DNA from: Cryomorphaceae bacterium BACL29 MAG-121220-bin8
Lineage (GTDB): Bacteria; Bacteroidota; Bacteroidia; Flavobacteriales; Flavobacteriaceae
Assembly (NCBI GenBank): GCA_905181705.1
Contig: CAJIYP010000003.1
Span: 186,001-250,000, forward strand
Length of the DNA stretch: 64,000 nt
Reading direction: 5' to 3'
In this document: positions 49,023 through 59,546 of the stretch, piece by piece
Layout: the number at the start of each line of letters is the position of its first letter
Position numbering within the stretch: position 1 is the stretch's first letter
Notes under the pieces: generated by a model
Told to the model about the DNA's origin: nothing
The model's input: only the letters and a program-made list of their open reading frames with translations
Databases searched by the model: none
Translations under genes and position numbers: made by a program

Positions 49023-49538
49023 ATGTATCCAAAATATATAAAATTAATTCTTGCACTTTTAACATTAGCTTATTCAATATTTCAGTTTTATGAAAATAAT
49101 ATTGGAAATGGAATAGCATTAATTTTTTTGTTAGCAATATTTATATTTTTATATTTTAAAAATGAAATTATTTTACTTGCATTTTTAAGACTTCGCAAGC
49201 AAGATTTTACTGGAACTGAAAAGTGGCTTAATAAAATTAAAAATCCACAAAGTGCTTTAACAAAAAAACAAGTAGGATATTATAATTATTTAAAAGGAAT
49301 AATATCCTCACAAACGAATTTAACTTTAGCAGAAAAATATTTTAAAAAAGCAATTTCTATTGGATTATCAATGAATCACGATTTAGCCATGGCAAAATTA
49401 AGCTTGGCAGGAATATTAATCCAAAAAAGAAGAAAAAGAGAAGCTACAACACTTTTAAATGAAGCCAAAAAAATTGATACACAAAAAATGTTGTCTGATC
49501 AAATTAAAATGATGCAACAACAGATGAAAAAAATCTAA
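49023..49538 (+). CDS. Membrane-anchored TPR-like protein
   Basis: 171 aa, two N-terminal TM segments, helical-repeat C-terminus (LTLAEKYFKKAISIGLSMNHDLAMAKLSLA). Confidence 0.65.
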   Translation: MYPKYIKLILALLTLAYSIFQFYENNIGNGIALIFLLAIFIFLYFKNEIILLAFLRLRKQDFTGTEKWLNKIKNPQSALTKKQVGYYNYLKGIISSQTNLTLAEKYFKKAISIGLSMNHDLAMAKLSLAGILIQKRRKREATTLLNEAKKIDTQKMLSDQIKMMQQQMKKI

Positions 49539-50194
49539 TCTTCCATAATAATTTCTGGCACTTTATTATTTATCCAATCAGCTCTTTTTAATATCATAGC
49601 GTGATCTCCAAGAGGTAATTCTATATAATCCTTTAAAAAAATTGGAGGTAAAATCAAGTCCTTAGATCCATGAATATGAATTATATTTTTTATGGGTACA
49701 CTTTGTTTCCATTCAATCATTTCTCTTATTGACCAGTTTAAATAATTTTCATCTCTGACTGATAGATATTTTCTGTAAAGTTCAACCCTCCTTTTTACTT
49801 TAGGACCTAAAACGAATGAAATTAAAGATTCAAAATCATTTAACCATTTAACAGGGAGGAGTTTGTAACTTTTAGTTGCCTTTCCAAATTTCATGTGAGT
49901 TGGAAGCTCAGAATTACTTTTTACACTAGATATAATGACAAGTTTACTGACTTTGATAATTTTAGAAACTTCTTGAACTAATATCCCACCAAAAGAAACT
50001 CCAATTAGGACAGGATTTTTATGTATAATTAGCTTTGAAAATCTTTTAGCATAATCTTCTAATGATTCATATATATATGGGTCAATCCATTCTAAGTAGT
50101 GTAAGCTAAAGTTCTGTGGAAATTTAATCTTTTCAAAAATTAATGAATTTGCTGACATTCCAGGCATTAAGTAAACATGTATCATTTTCAGCAA
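49535..50194 (-). CDS. Alpha/beta hydrolase
   Basis: 219 aa, LIGVSFGGILVQEVS nucleophile elbow, HIHGSKDLILPP, GDHAMILKR. Confidence 0.82.
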   Translation of the reverse strand: MLKMIHVYLMPGMSANSLIFEKIKFPQNFSLHYLEWIDPYIYESLEDYAKRFSKLIIHKNPVLIGVSFGGILVQEVSKIIKVSKLVIISSVKSNSELPTHMKFGKATKSYKLLPVKWLNDFESLISFVLGPKVKRRVELYRKYLSVRDENYLNWSIREMIEWKQSVPIKNIIHIHGSKDLILPPIFLKDYIELPLGDHAMILKRADWINNKVPEIIMED

Positions 50195-50230
50195 TATTTC
50201 TAATTTATATTCTTTAAGCTTTATTTTAAG

Positions 50231-50238
50231 TATATTTG
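50231..50238 (+). promoter_or_regulatory. Putative -7 element (TATATTTG) upstream of the GNAT-like gene
   Basis: Exact TAnnTTTG match 32 nt before the start codon; no convincing -33 element. Confidence 0.4.
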
Positions 50239-50269
50239 TAATTCTTACAAAATTAGCTATAAATATTAA

Positions 50270-50563
50270 ATGGGAAATCTAACTATAAATGACAATGTTT
50301 TTTTGCGCCAATTTGAAGTTGAAGTTGGGGAAGATTTAGCTAAAATTGAATATGCCTTACAAGACAGAAAAATATTTCTTACTAAATTAATTATTCCCAT
50401 TTCTAATACTGATCAAAATTTTGAAGAGACTTTTATAAAAGAAGTTTTTGAATTAATTAGAGAGAAAAACATAAGGATAATGCCTACATCTCCTGAAATC
50501 AGAAAGTTTATTAAAAAACATAAAGAATTTAAAGACCTTCTACCTATTGGAGTTAGACTTTAA
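50270..50563 (+). CDS. Small GNAT-like (YidJ/PF14542-type) N-acetyltransferase
   Basis: 97 aa, KIEYALQDRKIFLTKLIIP...REKNIRIMPTSPEIRKFIKKHKEFKDLL. Confidence 0.75.
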   Translation: MGNLTINDNVFLRQFEVEVGEDLAKIEYALQDRKIFLTKLIIPISNTDQNFEETFIKEVFELIREKNIRIMPTSPEIRKFIKKHKEFKDLLPIGVRL

Positions 50564-51887
50564 TTAGTTTATTAGAACTTTCTACAAGTACATATCCATC
50601 TTCTGATATTTCCTTTAAATCATATTTTACAATTTTATCTACTAAATTTTTTCTCCAATGAGCTTTAACCCTTACATAGTTTTCAGAAAACCCATGAATA
50701 AATCCTTTTTTATTTTCTGACTCAAATAATATACTTTTCTTAGTCCCGATTTGATTTGAATAAAAGTTTCTTCTCATTTTAACTGACAATGATCTTAACA
50801 TTTTACTTCTTTTAAATCTAACTTGTTTTGGAATTATATTAGAAAAATCAATAGCCTTCGTATTGTCTCTTTCTGAATAAGAAAAAACATGTAAATAAGA
50901 AATATCTAAACTTTGAATAAACCTGTAGGTTTCCATAAATAATTCGTCTGTTTCGCCTGGAAAACCAACAATTACATCAGCACCTATACAAGCATTGGGA
51001 ATCAGAGTTTTAATATAATTTATTCTTTCTCTATATAAATCTCTTTTATATCTTCTTCTCATTAGTCTAAGTATATCATCACTTCCACTTTGAAGTGGAA
51101 TGTGAAAATGAGGAACAAATATTTTGCTATTTGCTACGAAATGAATTATTTCATTTGAAAGCAAATTAGGTTCAATAGATGAAATTCTAATTCTCGATAT
51201 TCCTTTCACTTTTTCTAATTCAGAAATCAATTCTAAAAATGTATTGTCATGCTTCTTTTGACCAAATTCTCCCTTTCCATAATCACCAATATTTACTCCA
51301 GTTAATACAATTTCTTTTATTCCAGAATTTGATATAGATTCAGCAGCCAAGATAACATTAGATAATTTATCACTTCTCGAAACACCTCTTGCTAAAGGAA
51401 TTGTACAATAGGTACATTTATAATCGCAACCATCTTGAACTTTTAAAAAAGACCTTGTTCTATCTCCAATTGAATAGCTAGATTTATAAAAATCTGTTTC
51501 ACTTATTTCACATGAATGAACTTCAGCTAAATTATTTTTATTTAAATCATTTAAATAATCTAATATTTTAAATTTTTCTTTACTTCCAAGTACCAAATCT
51601 ACTCCATTGACTTGAGCTAATTCTTCTGGTTTTAGTTGTGCATAACAACCTATTGCTATAATAAATGCCTCTGAATTTAGTTTTAAAACTCTGGAAACTA
51701 ATTTTTTAAATTGTTTATCTGCATTCTCAGTTACAGAACAAGTGTTTATAATATATATATCTGAAATTTCATCAAATTTCACGACATCATATCCTTGATC
51801 TAAAAACTGTCTTGAAATTGTGGAAGTTTCTGAAAAATTTAATTTACAGCCTAATGTAGTAAGTGCTACTTTTAAACCTTTATTCAT
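50553..51887 (-). CDS. mtaB: tRNA (N6-L-threonylcarbamoyladenosine(37)-C2)-methylthiotransferase
   Basis: 444 aa, TLGCKLNFSETS, CDYKCTYCTIPLARG radical-SAM motif, GADVIVGFPGETDE. Confidence 0.93.
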   Translation of the reverse strand: MNKGLKVALTTLGCKLNFSETSTISRQFLDQGYDVVKFDEISDIYIINTCSVTENADKQFKKLVSRVLKLNSEAFIIAIGCYAQLKPEELAQVNGVDLVLGSKEKFKILDYLNDLNKNNLAEVHSCEISETDFYKSSYSIGDRTRSFLKVQDGCDYKCTYCTIPLARGVSRSDKLSNVILAAESISNSGIKEIVLTGVNIGDYGKGEFGQKKHDNTFLELISELEKVKGISRIRISSIEPNLLSNEIIHFVANSKIFVPHFHIPLQSGSDDILRLMRRRYKRDLYRERINYIKTLIPNACIGADVIVGFPGETDELFMETYRFIQSLDISYLHVFSYSERDNTKAIDFSNIIPKQVRFKRSKMLRSLSVKMRRNFYSNQIGTKKSILFESENKKGFIHGFSENYVRVKAHWRKNLVDKIVKYDLKEISEDGYVLVESSNKLIKV

Positions 51888-51914
51888 TTATATTGAAAAA
51901 CTTAAATTAGCAAA

Positions 51915-51943
51915 CAAATATAAGCTGAAATCTTATGATCAAA
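51915..51943 (-). promoter_or_regulatory. Putative mtaB promoter
   Basis: Minus strand TTTG (51943-51940), 17-nt spacer, TATATTTG (51922-51915). Confidence 0.45.
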
Positions 51944-53532
51944 AAATATAAGTTTATTACATCAATTGTTTTGATGTTGATTTTGGCTTGTTCAAAGGAA
52001 TCTATATATGATGAAAATAATATTTTTAGATATAATGAACATTCTAACATAAGCTCATTAGACCCAGCATTTTCTAGTGCATTACGTAATATTTGGCCGG
52101 TAAATCAACTATTTAACGGATTAGTCCAATTAGATGATTCTCTAAACATTAAACCAGACATAGCTAGTAGTTGGATAATTTCAAAAGATGGAAAAAAATA
52201 TGATTTTATTATTAAAAAAAATATTTTTTTTCATAAGTCAAATATTTTTGGAATAGACTCGACTAGATATGTTAATGCCCATGACTTTAAATATAGTTTT
52301 AATAGATTGAGAAATCCTGAACTTGGTTCACCTGGATCGTGGGTTTTAAATAATGTTGAAAGTTTTAGTTCCCCAAATGACAGCATATTTTCTATTAGGT
52401 TAAAAAAACCGTTTGCAGCTTTTTTAGGGATTTTATCTATGAAATATTGCTCAGTAGTTCCAAAAGAGGCAATAGATTATTATGGAGATAAGTTTGGGAA
52501 AAATCCCTTGGGGACTGGTCCATTTAAATTTAAAAGATGGGAAGAAAACATTAAGTTAGTACTTAGGAAAAATAACCAATATTTTGAAAAGGATGAAAAG
52601 GGAATACAATTACCTTACCTAGAGGCTATATCTATAACGTTACTGGCTGATAAAAAAAGTGAGTTTATGGAATTCATGCAAGGTAAAATTGACTTTATAA
52701 ACTCAATCGATTCTTCATTTAAAGATCAACTTTTAGAAAATAACGGAAATCTAAAAAACCAATATTCTAAATCTATTAACTTATTAACAGGACCTTACCT
52801 TAATACAGAATATATTGGCTTTTTTCTTGGAAATAATAATTCACCAGTAAATTCTAAGAAATTAAGACTAGCAATTAATTATGGTTTTGATAGAGTTAAA
52901 ATGATGAAATATTTAAGAAACAACATTGGTTACCCTGCTAATAATGGTTTCATACCCTTTGGACTAAATAAAAATATTAACACTAAAGGTTTTAATTATC
53001 AACCAAAAAAAGCAAAGAAACTTGTAGAAGATTATAAAAAAGAAATGGGTAAAAAATCAATTGAAATAGAGCTCTCAACGGATGCTAACTATATAGATAT
53101 TGTTGAATATATTCAAAGAGAGCTTCTTGAAATTGGAATAAATATTAAAATAAACATCATGCCTCCCTCTAGTTTAAGACAAGCAAAATCAAATGGAAAG
53201 TTAGAAATGTTTAGAGCAAGTTGGATAGCTGATTACCCAGATGCTGAAAATTACTTATCTCTTTTCTATTCAAAAAATAAAGCTCCAAATGGGCCTAACT
53301 ATACACATTTTGAAAATTCTATCTATGACAAAAATATATTAATACGTATTTAGAACAATCCAAAATTAAAAGAAATATAGCTTACTCAGAACTTGACAAG
53401 CTTATAATAAAGGAAGCGCTTGTGGTTCCTTTATATTATGATAAAATAATGAGATTTTCTAAAAAAAATATACATGGTTTAGAAACCAACCCGATTAACC
53501 AATTAAATTTAAAAAGAGTTTATAAAAAGTAA
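51935..53532 (+). CDS. ABC transporter substrate-binding lipoprotein (SBP family 5), frameshifted near 53330-53334
   Basis: ORF 51935-53353 stops early; the -1 frame continues NTYLEQSKIKRNIAYSELDKLIIKEALVVPLYYDKIMRFSKKNIHGLETNPINQLNLKRVYKK* to 53532; adding one A to the A5 run joins them. Confidence 0.85.
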
Positions 53533-53533
53533 A

Positions 53534-53833
53534 TTACTTTTTTAGTTTGGCATATCTATTTTTGAACTTGTCAATTCTACCAGCGGTATCAATAAGCTTA
53601 GTTTTACCAGTATAAAATGGATGAGATGTTCTTGAAATTTCAAGTTTAACTAAAGGATAAGTTGCACCCTCGTGTTCGATAGTTTCTTTAGCATCAACAG
53701 TTGACTTAGTTAAAAAAACATCATCATTTGACATATCTTTAAAAGCAACAATTCTATAATTTTCTGGGTGTATACCTTCTTTCATTACAATAATAATTGG
53801 ATGCAAATTTAATTCTTTTTTACAAACTTGCAA
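53534..53833 (-). CDS. rpmE2: 50S ribosomal protein L31 type B
   Basis: 99 aa, [61 protein letters not shown]; probably starts at the internal [10 protein letters not shown]. Confidence 0.95.
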   Translation of the reverse strand: MQVCKKELNLHPIIIVMKEGIHPENYRIVAFKDMSNDDVFLTKSTVDAKETIEHEGATYPLVKLEISRTSHPFYTGKTKLIDTAGRIDKFKNRYAKLKK

Positions 53834-53936
53834 CTAAAGTTAACTTATTTAAATAAAGCAGGTAAATATTGAAATATATATTAATAAATTCTAATTACTT
53901 TTACCAATAAACATTTTTAATTTATAACCTTTAAAT

Positions 53937-54452
53937 ATGCAAGACACAGAAGAATTAAAAACAAATAAATTTGCAATTGAATATGGTATCTTCACAGGAG
54001 GAACAGGACTAGCTTTTGCTATCATGTTATACTTTTTAGATGCTCATTATGATAATTCTACCTCAACCCAAATTATTAATGGTACAATTCAATTAGTTGG
54101 TATTATTATCGCATGTTTAGCTTTTAAAAAAGCTAATTCAGGATTTATTTCTATAAATCAGGCTCTTAAAACAGGAGTTGGAGTTTCATTAATTGTCGCA
54201 ATAATGAGTTTGATTTACACTTATTTACTAATTAATTTTATTGAACCTGATTTCATGAATAAAGTTCTCGAGCTTTCTTATTACGATACCCTCGAAAAAT
54301 ACCCAGAGGCCCTAGCCAGTATGGATTTAAATCAATATGTAGAAAATGCTAAACAATTCACTTGGTTTACATACCCAGCTATTTTAATGTTTAGTTTGTT
54401 TTTCGGTTTAGTAGAAAGCTTAATAGTAGGGTTAATTATTCAAAAAAAATAA
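53937..54452 (+). CDS. DUF4199 membrane protein
   Basis: 171 aa, four TM segments; followed by GT2, the usual Bacteroidetes neighbourhood. Confidence 0.82.
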   Translation: MQDTEELKTNKFAIEYGIFTGGTGLAFAIMLYFLDAHYDNSTSTQIINGTIQLVGIIIACLAFKKANSGFISINQALKTGVGVSLIVAIMSLIYTYLLINFIEPDFMNKVLELSYYDTLEKYPEALASMDLNQYVENAKQFTWFTYPAILMFSLFFGLVESLIVGLIIQKK

Positions 54453-54462
54453 TTTAATACAA

Positions 54463-55411
54463 ATGAAATTATCTGTTGTAATCCCTCTTTTCAATGAAGA
54501 AAATTCTATAGTTGAATTAAACAAAATTATTGTAAAAGTAGTTTCATCTATGGATATTGATTATGAAGTAATTTATGTTGATGATGGAAGCACTGATAGA
54601 TCATGGAACATCATTAAAGATCTTGGTGAAAAAAGCTTCGAATTTAAAAGGAATAAGGTTTTTAAAGAATTTTGGAAAATCACAAGCTCTCTCTGCAGGA
54701 TTTAATATTGCAAAAGGAGAGGTAGTAGTTACGATGGATGCAGATCTTCAGGACGACCCTAATGAAATCCCTTCATTATATAATAAAATTTACAATGATA
54801 ATTTTGATCTAGTATCAGGTTGGAAGAAAAAAAGATATGATTCTCTTATTTTTAAAAACTTTCCCTCAAAAATATTTAATTGGGCAGCACGAAGAACATC
54901 TGGCATTAAATTAAATGATTTTAATTGTGGAATTAAAGCATATAAAAAAGAAGTTATCAAAGGAGTTAAATTAACAGGTGGAATGCACAGATATATTCCA
55001 GTTCTTGCTAAAAATGCTGGATTTAAAAATATTTCAGAAAAAATTGTAATACATCATCCTAGAAAACACGGAACTACAAAATACGGAGCAGATAGATTTA
55101 TTAAAGGTTTTTTAGATTTAATCACCCTTTGGTTCATTCATAAATTTGGTAAACGTCCAATGCATTTTTTTGGACTTATAGGAACTGTAATGTTATTAAT
55201 TGGTTTCTTTTTTTCATTATTTCTTGGTATAGATAAGCTTTTAATTGAAACATCTGGAAGGTTAATTACTGAAAGACCTGAGTTTTATATTGCATTAGCA
55301 ACTATGATTATGGGATCTCAATTTTTTCTTGCAGGATTTTTAGGGGAAATAATTTTAAAAAATAAAAAAATAAAAAATCAGTATATAATTTCTGAAAAAG
55401 TTAATGAATGA
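54463..55411 (+). CDS. Glycosyltransferase family 2, split by a single-nt frameshift in the A6 run 54629-54634
   Basis: ORF 54463-54705 (VVIPLFNEENSI, YVDDGSTDRSW) and ORF 54575-55411 (MDADLQDDPNEIPSLY); deleting one A gives IIKDLGEKASNLKGIRFLKNFGKSQALSAGF. Confidence 0.9.
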
Positions 55412-57117
55412 ATAAAATAAACTTAATTGAAGAGAATTATAAAATTTGGACCAAATCCCCATTTGATAAAGAAACTATTTCAAATGTAAAAGACCTAAAA
55501 AAAAAAAATATTAAAGACTTTAATGATTCTTTTTATACAGATTTAAGTTTTGGAACAGGTGGAATGAGAGGAATCGTTGGTCTTGGGCCAAATAGAGTTA
55601 ACAAATATACCTTTGGAAGAAATACTCAGGGTATTTCAAATTATATTAATAACAATAAGCAAGATAAAATTCAATCTGTGGTAATTGCTTACGATTGTAG
55701 AAATCAAAGTGAATTTTTAGCTAATCAAGTTGCAGAAATATTTAGCGCAAATAATATTAAAGTTTTTTTATTCAGTTCAATTAGACCAACCCCAGAACTG
55801 TCCTATGCGTTGGTAAAACTTAAATGTATTTGTGGAATAGTTTTAACTGCTTCTCATAACCCTCCAGAATACAACGGATACAAAGTTTACTGGGAGGATG
55901 GGGGTCAAATTGTACCACCAATTGATAAGAAATTAATTACAGAAATAAATAACACTAATTATTCAGAAATAAAATTTGAAAAAAATAAAAATTTAATAGA
56001 AATAATTGACAAAGATATAGATGACAGTTTTGTAAAAGATTCTATTATCAATGGAAAGATAGGTAATTCTAAAAGAGAAAATTATAAAATAGTTTTTACT
56101 CCTTTACACGGGACTTCTCACTTAATTGGTCCGAGGGTCTTAAAAGAAGCTGGGTATAGCCAATTACAAATTGTAGAGGAACAAGCGGAACCAAATGGAA
56201 ATTTTCCAACTGTAAAATCTCCAAACCCGGAGGATGTTGAAGCACTTGAAATGGCATTAAATCTAGCTAAGATCAATGACTCAGATATTTTTATTGGTAC
56301 TGATCCGGATGCAGATAGACTGGGTATTGGAATTAAAGACAATTCTGGAAACTACATTACATTAAATGGTAATCAAATAATGATTGTACTAACAGAATAT
56401 TTATTGAGTAAAAAAAATAATTTAGATAACTCTTTTTTTATTGGATCAACGGTAGTTTCTACCCCAATGATTAAAAATATAGCAAAAGCGTATAACGTAG
56501 ATATTAAAATTGGATTGACTGGATTCAAATGGATTGCTAAAATGATTCACGATTATCCAAATCAAAAATTTATTGGCGGAGGTGAAGAAAGTTACGGATA
56601 CCTAGTAGGAGATTTTGTAAGGGATAAAGATGCAATTACCAGTTCACTATTGGCTTGTGAACTTGGATCAGAATGTAAAAGTAAAGGAGGAAATTTATAT
56701 GACTATTTAATTAGTTGCTATATCAAATATGGTTTTTTTAAAGAAAGATTAATTTCAATTGAAAAAAAGGGAATTGAAGGAGTAAAAGAAATTAAATCCA
56801 TTATGAAGAAATTGAGAGATAAACCAATTGACAAATTAGTTGGTAGTGAAATGATAGTTATTCAAGATTTTGAGAAATCAGAAGAAATAAATTTTAAATC
56901 TGGAAAAAAATCTTTTTTAAATTTTCCTAAATCAAATGTTTTAATTTTTGAATCTAAAGATGGTACAAGAGTTGCAGCTAGACCAAGTGGAACAGAACCA
57001 AAAATAAAGTTTTACTTTAGTGTAAATATGAAATTAGAATCTAAAGAAAAGTTTGAAAATTCAAATCAAATTTTAGAGAGAAAAATTGATAATCTTATCT
57101 CTGAGTTTAAATTTTAA
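55408..57117 (+). CDS. Phosphoglucomutase/phosphomannomutase
   Basis: 569 aa, GTGGMRGIVGLGPNRVN, TASHNPPEYNGYKVYW, GTDPDADRLGI, RPSGTEPKIKFY. Confidence 0.95.
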   Translation: MNKINLIEENYKIWTKSPFDKETISNVKDLKKKNIKDFNDSFYTDLSFGTGGMRGIVGLGPNRVNKYTFGRNTQGISNYINNNKQDKIQSVVIAYDCRNQSEFLANQVAEIFSANNIKVFLFSSIRPTPELSYALVKLKCICGIVLTASHNPPEYNGYKVYWEDGGQIVPPIDKKLITEINNTNYSEIKFEKNKNLIEIIDKDIDDSFVKDSIINGKIGNSKRENYKIVFTPLHGTSHLIGPRVLKEAGYSQLQIVEEQAEPNGNFPTVKSPNPEDVEALEMALNLAKINDSDIFIGTDPDADRLGIGIKDNSGNYITLNGNQIMIVLTEYLLSKKNNLDNSFFIGSTVVSTPMIKNIAKAYNVDIKIGLTGFKWIAKMIHDYPNQKFIGGGEESYGYLVGDFVRDKDAITSSLLACELGSECKSKGGNLYDYLISCYIKYGFFKERLISIEKKGIEGVKEIKSIMKKLRDKPIDKLVGSEMIVIQDFEKSEEINFKSGKKSFLNFPKSNVLIFESKDGTRVAARPSGTEPKIKFYFSVNMKLESKEKFENSNQILERKIDNLISEFKF

Positions 57118-57119
57118 AA

Positions 57120-58944
57120 ATGACTTACTTTAAAAAAATTTTCAAGTTTGCCATTCCATATAAAAAATATATCTTTTTAAATATTTTTTTTAATATTCTT
57201 TATGCTCTTTTTAGTGCTTTATCTTTCCTTTCATTAATGCCAATGTTAGAAGTCCTGTTTGGAGATAACAAAAGGACATACATTAAGCCAGAATTTGATA
57301 ATTTATCTAATTTTGGAAATAACCTGGAAGAATGGCTTAATTTCCAAGTTAGCAGTTATGCAGGAGATGACCCAAAAAAAGCATTGATTTTTGTTATTTT
57401 AACCGTAATAATTCTTTTCTTTTTCAAGAACTTTTTTCAACTACATAGCAATGTTTTTCATCACATTTTTAAGAAATGGAGTATTAAAAGATTTGAGGGA
57501 AAGTGTTTATAAAAAAATCATAACTCTACCCCTTCCTTTTTTCTCAGAAAAGAAAAAAGGAGATGTGATATCCAGAATTACAGCTGATGTATTAGAAATT
57601 CAACATTCATTTTTATCTGTTTTGGAACTAATAGTCAGAGAACCTTTGACTATTTTCTTTACAATTTTGGCAATGTTTTTAATTAGCTTCAAGTTAACTG
57701 CTTTTGTACTTTTTTTTATACCAATATCAGGTTTTATAATCTCACTAATTGGTAAATCTCTTAAAAACACCTCCAATTTGGTTCAAGAAGAACAATCCGA
57801 AATACTTTCTATAACAGAAGAGACCTTGCAAGGTCTTAAAATCATAAAAGGATTTGTAGCTGAATTATTTTTCATAGATAGATTTCAAAAAACAAACAAT
57901 AAATTTTATAACTATTCAAATAAATTAATTAATCGTCAGAATTTAGCAAGTCCTATCAGTGAGTTTTTGGGTATTTCAGTTATAGGTGTTCTTCTTTGGT
58001 ACGGAGGGCAATTGGTGTTAATAGACTTACAGTTAAATCCTGCCGCTTTTTTAACATATATGGGACTTGCATATGGTGTTTTAACGCCTGCTAAAGCAAT
58101 AAGTAAAGCATCTTATTCTATTAAAAAAGGAAATGCAGCTGCACACAGAGTCATTGAAATTTTAGAATCTGAATCATCTATTAAAGACGCAAAAAATCCT
58201 ATAAAGAAAAGTAATTTTGAAAATGAAATAAGTTTTAAAAACGTTTCTTTTAAATATGAAAAAGAAAATATTCTAAAACAAATGTCTTTTAAAATTCAAA
58301 AAGGTCAAACTGTTGCTATTGTTGGACAATCTGGAAGTGGAAAGTCTACAATTGCTAATTTAATTCCTAGATTCTATGACGTTTCTGAAGGAGATATATC
58401 GATTGATGGTGTCAACATTAAAGATTTATTAAAAAGCGATCTTAGAAACTTAATTGGTCTAGTCACTCAAGATTCTATTTTGTTCAATGATTCTATTTCA
58501 AACAATATTAAATTATCTAATTCAAAAGTAAATTCAAATGAGATATTGGAAGCAGCTAAAATCGCTAATGCAAATGAGTTTATAGAAAAAATAGAAAATA
58601 AATTTGAATCAAATGTTGGAGACGGTGGAGGTAAATTATCTGGAGGTCAAAAACAACGTATTTCTATTGCAAGAGCGGTTTTAAACAACCCACCTATTAT
58701 GATATTAGATGAGGCTACATCCTCTCTTGATTCTGAATCTGAAAAATTAGTTCAAGATGCTTTAGAGAAATTAATGAAAAACAGGACCTCTATTATTATA
58801 GCACACAGACTATCAACTATTCAAAATGCGGACTTAATTCTTGTTATAAATAATGGGCAAATTGCTGAAAAAGGAAATCACGAAGAATTAATTAAAAACA
58901 AAGGGATTTATTTCAAACTAATAAACCTTCAATCATTTAATTAA
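57120..58944 (+). CDS. MsbA-like ABC transporter (permease-ATPase fusion), split by a single-nt frameshift in the T6 run 57432-57437
   Basis: ORF 57120-57512 and ORF 57451-58944 (VGQSGSGKSTIANLIPRFYD, LSGGQKQRISIARA); deleting one T gives FFKNFFNYIAMFFITFLRNGVLKDLR. Confidence 0.92.
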
Positions 58945-58986
58945 ACCTCTTTATCTGTTTTTTGTCCTATTAATAAATAATATAAA

Positions 58987-59538
58987 TTGAAAGATGAATC
59001 TGAACTTATCGATCGTTTAAAGAATAAGATTACTCAGAATCAAGCCTTTGAATACTTACTATTTAAATACAAAGAACCTTTATACTGGCACATTAGAAAA
59101 ATAGTTTTAAACCACGATGATGCTGATGATATATTGCAAAATACTTTTGTTAAAATATTTAAAGGAATAAATAAATTTAAAGGAGACAGTAAACTATATA
59201 CTTGGATGTATAGAATAGCTACAAATGAATCCTTAAATTTCTTAAAACTTAAAGCAAAAAAATATTTTTATAGCTCGGAAGAGATGATGAAAACATTAGC
59301 TAATAATTTAAAAGAAGATCCATATTTTGATGGGGACGAGCTTCAATTAAAATTACAAATCTTTATTTCAAACCTTCCAAATAAACAAAAGCTTGTCTTT
59401 CAAATGAAATATGAACAGAACATGAAGTTCAAAGATATCTCTGAAGTATTAGGAACTTCAGTTGGCGCCCTGAAGGCTTCCTATCATTTAGCAGTAAAAA
59501 AAATAAAAATTGAAATAGGTAAAATTCAAACCTTTTAA
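58987..59538 (+). CDS. RNA polymerase sigma-70 family (ECF-type) factor
   Basis: 183 aa, DDADDILQNTFVKIFKGINKFKGDSKLYTWMYRIATNESLNFL, C-terminal HTH. Confidence 0.93.
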   Translation: MKDESELIDRLKNKITQNQAFEYLLFKYKEPLYWHIRKIVLNHDDADDILQNTFVKIFKGINKFKGDSKLYTWMYRIATNESLNFLKLKAKKYFYSSEEMMKTLANNLKEDPYFDGDELQLKLQIFISNLPNKQKLVFQMKYEQNMKFKDISEVLGTSVGALKASYHLAVKKIKIEIGKIQTF

Positions 59539-59546
59539 TAAAACTA

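Noticed and set aside
54629-54634. Programmed -1 frameshift at A-AAA-AAG in the GT2 gene
   Set aside because: The run resembles a dnaX-type slippery site, but the required shift is +1 (one base skipped), the wrong direction for -1 slippage.
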